This document shows, piece after piece, positions 13,801 to 24,400 of a stretch of DNA of 64,000 nucleotides. Numbering within the stretch: position 1 is the first letter of the stretch; each line of letters begins with the position of its first letter. The stretch covers positions 2,983,501 through 3,047,500 of the forward strand of contig NC_134963.1 of the NCBI RefSeq assembly GCF_965638725.1, in the 5' to 3' direction. The DNA comes from Aptenodytes patagonicus. Taxonomy: Eukaryota > Chordata > Aves > Sphenisciformes > Spheniscidae. The notes beneath the pieces were generated by a model that saw only the letters and a program-made list of their open reading frames with translations, did not search any database and was not told where the DNA came from. Position numbers and translations under genes: made by a program.

Positions 13801-14844
13801 GATAGCAGGACTGGAGGCAGCTCTGGTATTTGTCCTCTCCCAAACTGCCATCTGAGAAGCAAACGACAGCTCTATCTCCAGGAGCTGCAGGAAGGTTTCA
13901 GGAGCACGTACCCACCTGCTGATATAGGGCATCATCCAGAGCAGCTCCTGAGCTATGGGGCTGATCCCCACCACCTGCTCTCCTGGCCCACAGCTGTGCA
14001 AGGGCATTTTCTGATTAAATTGGGGGTTGAGGAGAGAAATGTCCTTCTTAATAAATCAGAAAGTCCCATTTTAGAAAAGCCTTTTGGTGTAAGAGTCTTC
14101 CCCTCAGCTGTAAGGGGGCTATAGGAGGCAGGAACCTTTTGTAACACACACGTCATATAATTTGAATCAGTGAGTAAAGATGAGTCTCTTCTCAATAACT
14201 TTATTGTGTTTCTCAAGCTGTTAAATCCCAGGTCTTGCCTGAGATGACTTGTTATTAATTTTTTTAAATCCATGCATTGCCATGGCTTTGTCATTTGAAA
14301 ACTGCTCCTGCCCACCTTACTCTTTTTTTTTTTTCCTTCTGCTTTTCTTTATGGTAGCAAAACAGAAAAGGCCTCGAGGGCTGGCAGAGCCTGGGGACGG
14401 GTGGGAGCGAGAGCCAGGAAAAACCTTGACTGGGGCCCTGGAGCCAGCCCCAGCAAGCATAGCTGCCATAAACTGAGGTTTTCAGCTTTAAATACTCGTG
14501 GGTTCAATGGCCAGTGCCCCCCCCCCCTTCAAATTCCCATCCCTCCTATGACATAGAAGTATTTCAACTCTGAAATGACCTCACAAAATCCTCTGAGAAT
14601 TTAAATAGTTGGAAAATATCCAGACTGGGCAATATGCAATAGCAATATGATGCGCAGGTTATTTTTCCGGAGGGTGGAGGGGGCTTTTCCAGCTAAGACT
14701 AAGGATGTTGTTGTGGAGGAGAGCCAGCCCAGGGGCTCTGGGTAGGACCGGAGGAATCCAGGCACAGGGACGGTGCCAGGGAGCCCGGCAGCAGGGCATC
14801 AGCAACGTTCTGGAGTACGGAGACCGCATTTGTATGCTACCTTC
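7860..14844. other. Non-coding stretch with no recognised gene
   Basis: No convincing exon on either strand. It contains homopolymer tracts (C14 at 8891-8904, C11 at 14517-14527 and several A/T runs). Open frames up to about 130 codons here overlap one another on both strands and match no family I know. Confidence 0.5.
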
Positions 14845-15700
14845 TTATTTTGAAGCCGGTAGGGAGCACGACTCTGCCCCCGCAGGTGGAGCTCCCCGGG
14901 GCCAGGAGCGGGTGCCCGCGGCCGTCTCTGCTGTCCTCCTGCGGCCGCGCCGGGGACGCCCGCGCTGCCGCTCGCCCGGAGCCGGCCTGCTGCCTCCCAG
15001 CTCCCCTGTGCCCCCGGGAGAGGGGTCTGCAGCCGGGAGAGGGGTCTGCAGCCCCCGGCAGCGGCACATCCCCCAGCCCACGCGCGTGTTTGCCGTTCGT
15101 TGGCTGTGCGCCCGCCCAGCCCCTCTGGGAGACAGTGCCCATCCTCCCCAGGCCCCGAAAAACACGCGGTGAGCCTGGCTTTAGAGGAAAACCCAAGAGA
15201 GTAAGTTCCCCGAGTACCAGGGTCGTGCTGCGATTTGCACCTATTGCCTCTACCCTAGGAGCGACCTGCAAATGCAGTTGGAACTGGCCGGGGATTTCCG
15301 AATACACCGTGCCCAGAGGGGCGGCTGCGGAGGCACTGCATGGGAGCCTTGGGGCCTTCGCAGCCCCCCACCAGTCCTCCCCTGGGTGCCGCGGAGCCCC
15401 CGCGCCCTGCTGGGCACAGGGCTCTCTCTGCTTTGGGTCTGTAAAGCACGAAACCCTTTCACCGATGGATCCACACCGCTTCACCCATGCGGGACTGCTG
15501 TGTCCCCACGGGGGAACGAAGCAGCACCCTGAGCACCAGGGCGCTCGCCGTAACAGTGTCTTTGTGCCGCAGACATCTGCTCCCGATGCCCCAGCCCAGA
15601 TGGCCCTGCGCTGAACTGGTGACCTCAACGGGAAACGCTCCGGCTCCCGTTTCCATCCCGGGGGAGCTCGAGCCTCCTGTGGCCGCATCTGGAGCTGATG
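14845..15700. promoter_or_regulatory. CpG-rich block (CpG island-like) downstream of MMP17
   Basis: CpG dinucleotides are dense, most of all at 14850-15180 (for example GCGGCCGCGCCGGGGACGCC), in contrast to the AT-rich flanks. Such blocks often mark promoters. No known first exon is recognised. A donor-like GCG/GTGAGC sits at about 15168-15174 on the plus strand. The block also holds a 19-bp perfect tandem duplication. Long open frames here on both strands are expected from high GC. Confidence 0.45.
15014..15051. repeat. 19-bp tandem duplication
   Basis: CCGGGAGAGGGGTCTGCAG occurs twice head to tail, perfectly matched, inside the CpG-rich block. Confidence 0.9.
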
Positions 15701-15896
15701 GCAACTGCAGGGCGGCTTTGCCAGTGGCCGGGGGAATGGCCAAGCAAACCACATGCTGGGAGGAGACAGCAGCTTTTCTCCATCCTCCCCGAGGGCTGTC
15801 CAGCAGCAGCGGAGCCCTGATTCCTGCTCCATTTCTGGTCATCAAAATGCATACTTTGAAGTAGAGAAGGGTGTATTGAAAGCCTTTCCGCAGGCT

Positions 15897-15902
15897 TTAT
15901 TT
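15897..15902 (-). terminator. Alternative distal polyadenylation signal (AATAAA)
   Basis: A second minus-strand AATAAA sits about 2.2 kb after the stop, in TTTATAAATAAAGCC context. It would give a longer 3' UTR form. Transcript ends are needed to choose between the two. Confidence 0.25.
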
Positions 15903-18146
15903 ATAAATCACAGCCCCCCCACATTAAATAAACTTAATTTAACTTGATGTCCCGTTAGTGTGGGTCCCAGCACCACTGTGACCATGTCAGCATGGCTGCA
16001 GGGCCACTGGTCCTTGTCACCACAACAGGCTCCTTGGTTGGGCTGGAGAAGCCATGGAAGCAGTGCTAGTCACGTCCCTGCCTCCTCTGATCCTTCAGGT
16101 GCAGCTTCTGGATATTTCTTTTGTGGAGGAAGACCAAAAAAAAAAAAAAGGGGGAAAAAAAGAGAGAGGGTGTCTTCCCTGAGATGCTGTGCTCCTACCT
16201 GCCCTCATCTCCAGGAGGAATCTATAACATGCTGACATTCATGCAGTGTCACCCCAGCAAGCACTAAAAGCCGTGTCTTCTTGACTCGAGGGGGGAGAGG
16301 AAGAAAAGCGATGTGAACCGAAGGAAAATCCCATCTCCCATGATGGCAACTCACAACACCCTGCCCCTGCAGCCCCTGCTCGGCCTGGCAGGCAGAGGTG
16401 GGATGGGGACCTGCTTTGAGCAGAGCAAGACCGATGCAGCGACAACACCAGAGGCAGCTTTACTCAGCAGAGGGAGCTGCTACGCGCGAGGGGTTTCGGT
16501 TTGTACTTTTTTTTAAAGGATATTTAATGGTTTAATGGGAGGTTTCCATTGAATCATGCCCCATAAAATCACACTGTAGCACATCGTACTGAATATAGCT
16601 GCACCCTGTGAACGATTGGGACTACTTAAAAATGCAAACAGCAGAAGGGAAACTCAAGGTGATCCCTTTTTTCTATCAAGAGGCAACTGTGTGCTTCCTC
16701 TGCTTTGCCACGGAGGGCTTTGCGTTACGCCCAGCCCCATGGCAAACGCCCTGGCTGGCACCGGGGCCAGGGGAGCAGCCTTGGCTCCTACGGTGACGCT
16801 GCCTGCGGCTTCCTGCCTGCTGCCGGGTCTCCCCCAGGAGCTGGCCCTGGCAGAGGCAGCAAGCGGCATTTCTGTAGCAGCTTTACAGAAGCAGGGTAGA
16901 GAGGAACAGTGCGTCCTTGCAGCTGCTGCCCATTTCCCTCCTTTAACACCCCTTGACAACATCAGACTGGAAGACCCTGGCCTTCCCGACATCTCTATCG
17001 CAGTTCCTAGCGCAGGTTCTCACCACTTTCAAGACTCTCAGATGCCCAAATTATACTGCAGAAAATGGATTAGCAGTAGGAAAAAAAAAACAAACAGGAA
17101 CATCCTAATGCAGCACTTGACCTTGCTTCTGTCGCTCCAAACTCCTGGCAGAGGCATCAAGAAGAATTTGAGGCTGACTGCACAGCATCCCCTCCTCCCT
17201 CCAGCCCATCCTCCGCGGCGCAGCCAGGTGTGACAGAGTCACAAATGGATGCGATACATCTTCATCCCTCCCAAAACATAAACCAACCTGAAACAGGAAC
17301 TCCAAGAGCAGGAGTTCATGTGCATGGATTAGGCTGGAGTGGCGGGTGTAATTGCACCTCATTTGGCTGCACTCAGCAAGGTTGCTCCTCGCATAGAGGT
17401 GAGGCTGCTCCGGAGCCTCAGTAGTCAGCACCTCACTGCAGGTGGCAGGCTTGGTCTGGCAGAGGACTGGGAATTCTCTGTGTAGGCAGCCAAGGTTTAT
17501 TAGAGAAATTGTTAAATTCAAATGACTCCGATACAAAGATAAGCTGCACTGCCTTCTGAAAGGCAAAGGTGTTTCTGACCCGTAGAAACTGATACAGGTT
17601 ACCGAGACATCAGTGACCACAGCAGGTTTGACAGTAAAATGATCACCTTGCAGTTAATCTTAGTGGAGTCACAGTTTCTTTCTAGCTAGTACATCCAATA
17701 GGATGTGTACATTGTGTCAGCACATAACTACCGCCTCTCGCCTATAGCCTTGCTGCCTTTCCTCCGGGAGGTTGCCATCTGTCTCAGCAGCATCTCTTCT
17801 GTTCCCGTTCAACCAGAGTGGCTCTCCCCTCCCTCGTTTGCCGTGTTTAAACATCCAAAGCAACACATCTCTATGGAACATTTCTAAATTCAACGTTAGG
17901 CTGCTCTCGTCTTTAACCGGATGGGGGAATAAGGAGGTGCAGAACTCACAATCTGTTATTAGACCTTTAAACTAAAATTAAAAAGAAAAAACCAAAACCC
18001 ACTGTTCATTTCTCATGGAGAATTCAAACCCTTCACCGGCGTGTTCCTAGGAATGTTTGTCTGCTTGCAACAGTTAGCATCACGGGATCGTATCCACCTC
18101 CCCTCCCTGGAGCACCATGGCGTTGTCTCGTCGGTGGGATGAGGTG
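15903..18146. other. MMP17 3' UTR and downstream flank
   Basis: Sequence directly after the MMP17 stop, read right to left. The part from 18146 to about 17475 is the likely 3' UTR if the 17496-17501 signal is used. The rest contains no recognised exon. There is an A-rich/G-rich low-complexity run at about 16136-16168. Confidence 0.45.
17496..17501 (-). terminator. Candidate MMP17 polyadenylation signal (AATAAA)
   Basis: This is the first AATAAA on the minus strand that I found after the MMP17 stop. It implies a 3' UTR of about 650-680 nt. No clear GU-rich element follows, so the assignment is tentative. Confidence 0.35.
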
Positions 18147-18475
18147 TCATAGGGCTGCACACATCAGTGCTGCTGTCCACACGCTCGTCAGCACGAGGCT
18201 GGCTGACAGTCTGAGCACACGGCAAGCCTGGAGGGATGGGGAGGCCGAGGTGCAGGAGCAGACCTCGTAGCCGTTTTCTGAGCGGCTTTCATCGTGCTGC
18301 CCTGGTTTGGAGCGTGCCCCAGTCCTGCTGCTCCCGGCTGCTTCTGGGGAGTCGGACTGCATGTCGCTGCACATCAGCCAGTCTCTAGCGATGGACTGGG
18401 GATAACCAGGCTGGGCCTCCAGGTCACTGTCCAGCACTTTCCAGTACTCCTTGCCCCTGAAGAAGTAACTTGCAC
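18147..18475 (-). CDS. MMP17: MMP17 exon 10: last hemopexin blade, stem and GPI-attachment signal
   Basis: The acceptor cttcgcag is followed by [35 protein letters not shown] (the Cys closing the propeller disulfide) and a polar Ser/Gly-rich stem. [19 protein letters not shown], which identifies MMP17, comes next. The end is a hydrophobic stretch of about 20 residues ([20 protein letters not shown]), then AL and TGA at 18149-18147. No positively charged tail follows the hydrophobic run. That is the layout of a GPI-anchor signal that is cleaved off and replaced by the lipid, as known for MT4-MMP. The exact omega site cannot be told from sequence alone. Confidence 0.95.
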
Positions 18476-21400
18476 CTGCGAAGAGACCAAAACCCAAAGG
18501 CAAGATGAGCGGCGACAGGCGCTCTCCCAGTGGAAAGGGCACAGGAGCACGTGGAGCAGCAGAGGAGCACTCCCACCCCAGCTGAGCCCCGGGGAGCGGA
18601 GGCAGATGCCATACCACTGCTTGTTGCCAATACCCTCTCCCACTGCAGGAGCACAGCGGCTGCTGACAGATGATGCTACACCCAGCCGGGATCTCTCACA
18701 CCAGGCAGGAGCCACCAGACAGATGGGAGGCGGGTGGCGAGATGTCGCCTCTTCTATGGTGGGTCCTAGAGCAGATGCATCCCCCTGGTACCAAGGGCGT
18801 GCGAGGTAAAAGCCCTAGTAAATGCACAGCTGGACACACCATACACATCTCTCAGTGACTGGCAGTGGACAGTCTTGTAACAGGGCATGGTGAGGCTGAA
18901 GAAGACCTCACCTACCTGTTAATACCCTGGGGTGCGTGCTGCTATCCCTGGGCTCAGATAAATACCCTGAGCCTGGCGGGGCCCTGGGAACCTTCGGCTC
19001 TCGGGTGCGTTTTTTCCACTCTGAACTGGGAGGTTGTGAACTGGGAGGTTGTGAATTCTCTAAGCAGGTCCCGTGCTCACGGAGGACTCCTACCCACATG
19101 GATGGCCGGTCGCTCTCAACAGCTTCAGGAATTCAGTTTGGAAAGCCTCTGGAAATGTCCCTCCCCTCTGCCTGGTTTATCAGTTGCTATTACACTGTTA
19201 GGTCGCCGGTAAATAAAACCTGGAAGTGCCACTTTGCTGTGAACGAATGGCTGGTTTTAAACATCTCCCGTGACAAAATTTTTGTGGTCTTTTCAGAGAG
19301 AAGAAACCACTGAGAAATCTCATCCCCGGTAAATAAGTCGTAACTCTGGGGAAAACATCTCCTTCAAAAATATTTTCTGTCTACATCCTCATATATCTAG
19401 CTAAAAATCCAATGACAACAAATTCAGTGAAGAGCAAACCAGCACGTATTAGGATAAAAACCACTGCAAAACAACATCAACTGTGTTCTTTTAATAAAAT
19501 CAAATTATTAGGTCCCCAGGATATTTTTGTTGCCTGCTTGAAATTACCATGTCTTTTAGCGAGCCGCATGCAGCACAGGGAGCTCTGGCTGGAAGCCTAC
19601 TTCCCTCTTCAGCTTTCAGACACCAGAAAGCATCATCCCATCTGGGGCTGAGCAGTTTATGTCAGCAGGCACGGTAGAAGGGGCTATAGCTCAAATGCAA
19701 ATGAAGCACTGATTTTTTTTCTTGTGTTTTTTGAACCGGCATACGGACTCACCATCTGACCACCTCATGGCATCATCTAAAGGGCTCGGTATTCCCTTCC
19801 ACAGGGTGGTCTCTGAAGGGTACCCGGGATCCATCCTCCGCTCGTGGTCATCGTAGCGCCAGTAGAGATTGTCCTTAAAGAAATAAGTCTTGTCATTGTG
19901 GGCCCAGGAGAAAGCGGCGTCGATTCCTCCCGGTGGCAGACCGAAGTCTGAGATCGGCCGTGGGTATCCTTCCTCCACGTTATTGTCTTTGAAGACCCAG
20001 TACCTGTCTCCTGTGGAAAGGAAAGAAGCACAGAGCAAAATCACATTTGTTTCACAGCCGAAACCAGCATTCCCCCACAGACGAGCTGATGTTTCATTAT
20101 CTGTTGCCGTGACAATCCTCAGGACTGAGATCTTGGGATTGAAGGATGGGGACGGGAAGGCAGCAGCCCGGTGGGGAACCTCGATCTTTGAATAGTTGCT
20201 TTTTTTGTGTCAGGCTCTCCATGGAGCATAGCCCTGCTTCCCTCCTGAACTGCTGCAGGCATGACGGTCCCGGGACACGAACACGCCGACAGCGTTAGTA
20301 CAGTTGTCGCTTTTATGTATTTGGTGGTGGCATTTGGTTTTCCGCCCCTTTGATTTCTGCCTGATATCCAACTGCAAGAAACAGAAAGTTACATGCAGCT
20401 GTTGTGGGCAAATTGAGCACTATCTGCCTGCTATTCGGCTCCTGAGAACCAAGAGAACCATTTCTCTTTGGAAGAGAAATTGCCACACTTTTTAGAGCCA
20501 GCTGGGCTGACGGACCTGTGAATTTTAAGGGATGTAAGGAGGATGCACAGGGGCTGGACAAATCCCATCTGAGCAGCTCACTGCTCTTCAAGTGCTCTCT
20601 ACACAGCCACCACCAACCCCCGGCTCTGGCCCTACCCTGGGCACAGCAGAAATGTCAGTATGGTTTTTTTTTTAGATAAAAACGAAGCCCCTCACTACAA
20701 GAAGGATGTCGAGGTGCTGGAGCGTGTCCAGAGAAGGGCAACGAGGCTGGTGAGGGGTCTGGAGCACAAGTCTGATGAGGAGCGGCTGAGGGGACTGGGG
20801 TTGTTCAGCCTGCAGAAAAGGAGGCTGAGGGGAGACCTCATCGCTCTACAACCACCTGACAGGAGGTTGTAGCGAGGTGGGGTCGGTCTCTTCTCCCAAG
20901 GAACAAGCGATAGGACGAGAGGAAACGGCCTCAAGTTGCGCCAGGGGAGGTTTAGATTGGACGTGAGGAAAAATGTCTTTACTGAAAGAGTGGTTAAACA
21001 TTGGAACAGGCTGCCCAGGGAAGTGGTGGAGTCACCATCCCTGGAGGTATTTAAAAGACGTGTAGATGAGGCGCTTAGGGACATGGTTTAGTGGACATGG
21101 TGGTGTTGGGTTGACGGTTGGACTCGATGATCTTAGAGGTCTTTTCCAACCTCAATGATTCTATGAAGCACAACGTGACTGGCCCACAGTCATACGAGGA
21201 ACGAGAACAAGAAAACCAACCCAGATCTCTCAATTCCTATGTGATACTCTAACCACCTGGGCAGTCCTTCTGTTTGTACAATGTCTCTCTGTGAACCTGC
21301 AGTGCCCTTTTGGGCATCACACAGCCTATTTTAAAGATGAGGCTTTTTCCTCCCTCGGTTTTCTAGAAAATCTGAAGAGGCACTTAAGCACGTGCCCATG

Positions 21401-24400
21401 TATCAGCAGCAGGACCTTAGAGGCCGGGGTAATTTGTGTGCTTTTGTTTTTGTCCAGGGATCAATGAAACAGCGTTGGAGGGAGAGAATGAGACAGTATT
21501 TTATATCTGGAAAGAAAATCTCAAGTTTAATCTTAGGAGCTAAGCAGGACTAATACACACATCGTGCATGGCCACGGAGCGCCGTGCCTTGCAGGGGCAA
21601 GACCCCACCTGTGGCAGAGCTGTAATTTTGGCCTTACAAGCTAAATTTAGCCAGCAGCCAGGAGGAACCCCTGGACCTGAGCTGCCGGAGGTCTGTCCAT
21701 TCCCAGCAGGGAGAGGAGGGAAGAAGGGAAGGAAGCGAGTGCCGCTGTGGTCTGCAGACCTGGCTGGGAGGGTCTGGTGCCAGGCGTAAGGGCTGCCATG
21801 TTCCAGCTGGCCCCACTCCCTCTGGATTAGCAGAAAGGTAGAGCGGGGCGGGCTGCCCGAGGCAGCCTTTTGCACGTTGTTCCGTGGGGAGACGCAGGGC
21901 TTGGCACGGCTCCGCGGTGCTCGGCACGTGGGCAGCCTGGAAGGGATTCGGCTGCGCTTCGAAATGCTTCTGCGAGCGCAGAGGCTTGCGCGGGACGTAA
22001 GCCTTGCTGGAGGAATTGAAACCGAATTATTGCTTTCAGAAGTGCTTGGTTCAGCACTTCTGAAGCCGGTAATTGCACCATGCTCAGAGCAGAATGGTCG
22101 GGAGACAAAAAGCAATTTCCAGCTGGGGAGCACGGAGGGCTAGGATGTATTTAGCTCTTCAAGTGCACGACCTTTCAGAAAGAGCTGGTGCCTGCTGGGG
22201 GCTTGGGTGACATTGAGCACATGGGTAACGTCCAACCAGCATGGACGGACGGTTCGCAGGGGACTTGGACATTTGTGTAGGAACCACAAGCTAATCTCTT
22301 TCCTCCAGTTCTTCTGAAAGAAACTTGTGAGATGTTTTTAAAAAGAGAGAGGATTATAACACTTATTTTAAGAAAAAAAAAAATTGTAACAGAAATATAA
22401 TTAGCAAAACCAAGCTCTTCAGGTTTTCATTTTTGTCCCCTCTGCAGCTTCTTCACTTCTCTGCAACAAATACTAAAAAGAGAAAAGGCTGAAGAAGGAA
22501 CACAAAACCTGTAAAGTGTGTGCATGGGCGGGTCCTGCTTTTATTTTGTTCTTGAAAAGCAAAGATTTCAGTTAGGTTTGGCTGTAGTTTTTCTTCAATT
22601 TCCCCCATTTTCTGGGGAACACGACTACTACTTTTTGCCTGCCCGCCCTCCCTCCAAGCTGGTTTCTCCTGGCCTCGCTCCTGGACAACAGATCTCGGAC
22701 CTGCCCTGGGAGATGGCTCAACGGCTGATGCTGGTGGCTCCTGCCTGCAGGAGAGGTCAAAACTCTGCCAAGGTACCTTGGCACTGGGATCTACACCGGG
22801 GAGACACACGTGCTGCCTCCAGCACCGCGTTTGCTCTCACCTTTGAAGAAGACGATCTTGTGGTCGCTGGTTCTCTCGTAGACCGCATCCAGGCTGTCCA
22901 GGTTGAGTGGCAAGCCCCGCCAGAAACGGTGGATCTGAGCCGGCTGGAGGGAGACCAAGTGCTTATTGCGAGTCAGTCTCCAGAAGTACTTGCCTGGAGG
23001 AACAGACTGGACATTACTGAACCACACTGCAACCCACCTTCGCTGGGGGAGATGAGCCCCGGGCACGTGGCAGCAGCAGAAAGCAAAGCGCGTGAGATGG
23101 GAGCTATGAGTTACAGATGTCCTGCTTTCCAGCAGCAGCTGCTAGCGCTTTCTATTCATGGCAGCCATTAGAAGAAATCCCCTTTTCGGGATCAAAATAA
23201 ACCTCTGGACATTGCACTGGAGTCGTTACACTCCTGGCCGCGGTGTGAAGCTGCACCGCTGAGCCGGAGCAGGTGAGAGGAGCCTTTCATCTCCTCCCTT
23301 GCTGCTCTGCATGGGATCTCCTGGGACCCGGCGGGACCAGGCAGAGGCTGAAGCTACACCAGGTACCAGCAGCCTTTAGCGAGAGCCTCCGAAGAAACAT
23401 GCCTGTTTCTCCTCTCCCGGAGCACCCACAGCTTCCCGCACACAGGGTGCCCAGCTGCTTTCATATTTAGAAACGTGTATGATGTTACAACGAAACACGG
23501 AAATATCAGAGGGGTTTTTTAATGAAGAAAGGGAGTAAGAAAATAGAGGAGGAGGAAACTATATTAATAAAACTGGAAGGGGTTGAGGAGGGGAAGGAGG
23601 CACAATTAAGGGGTTTGGTACCCTCTCGAGGCATAGGATAAGCAGGGGACCTCGGCCCTGTGGCGCTCCCAGGGGCCAAATGTACCGGTGGTGTAAGCAG
23701 ACACGCTTCCAGCACCCGCAGCAACACTGCCCCAGCTAGAAAAGAGTTTGGCTTGGGGTATTTCTACAGTATTTTGGGTAATGGAAAAGGAAACAGGTTT
23801 GTCCTCTTGTGGGAAGGATGCCAAGCCTTCTCCTGCCGAAGGAGCCTTCCATGGGATTTCCCGAGGAGTCTTAATGATTTTAGAAGCAACTCAAAACCCG
23901 ACTCTCTGCACTGTCTCAGGGATTCTCAGCCTGAGTTTTTGCAGCGCGCTTCGTGCTGCATTTTCCTCGGAGAGCTCCACACAGTGAGATCTGAGCCGGA
24001 GCAAGACGTCTGAGAGCCAGCTCTCAACTTTGTGTCATATTTGTTATTGCCTGTTAGAAATTATTGCATGTTATTTACATCTGCTCTTGCATGGCTTCCC
24101 AAGGGGGGATAAGCAACAGAAACCAAAGATGCGTCTTCAGATTTGTATTCAAAACACTCAGCCCTTTCTCCAGCGCCAGCAGATTGTGACACTGTCTTTT
24201 AAAATTTTATGGAAATTGGATCTTAGCCTAATAATGCAGGAGGCGAAACTCTAACGCTTAAACATCTGCAAAGAGGGGGTTTTATTCTAATTATAAGGAT
24301 TTATATCATATTCTTGTTGTTCTGCTCCAGTTTGCATATTTGCTCTATCTGACTGAAACCCACAAATGAATAATACATTCAAATGTGGTAGGAATTGCCA

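Larger units (their letters stand above)
20011..22840 (-). other. MMP17 intron 8, with CR1 and a MIR-like remnant
   Basis: Bounded by donor gtgaga and acceptor ccacag. It contains the CR1 3' fragment (20688-21167, opposite strand to the gene), a MIR-like fragment next to it, and a GC-rich patch at 21560-22010 without a recognised exon. Confidence 0.85.

Noticed and set aside
14837..15832. 331-codon minus-strand and 254-codon plus-strand open frames in the CpG-rich block
   Set aside because: They overlap on opposite strands in GC-rich DNA where stops are rare, are Pro/Arg/Gly/Ala-rich, and show no domain.
1..18000. Search for ULK1 first exons (kinase start VGKFEFSRKDLIGHGAF type) downstream of MMP17
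   Set aside because: No matching frame was seen on either strand; in human the gap to ULK1 is larger than this flank.
20695..21084. 129-codon minus-strand frame
   Set aside because: It is the antisense of the CR1 3' fragment.
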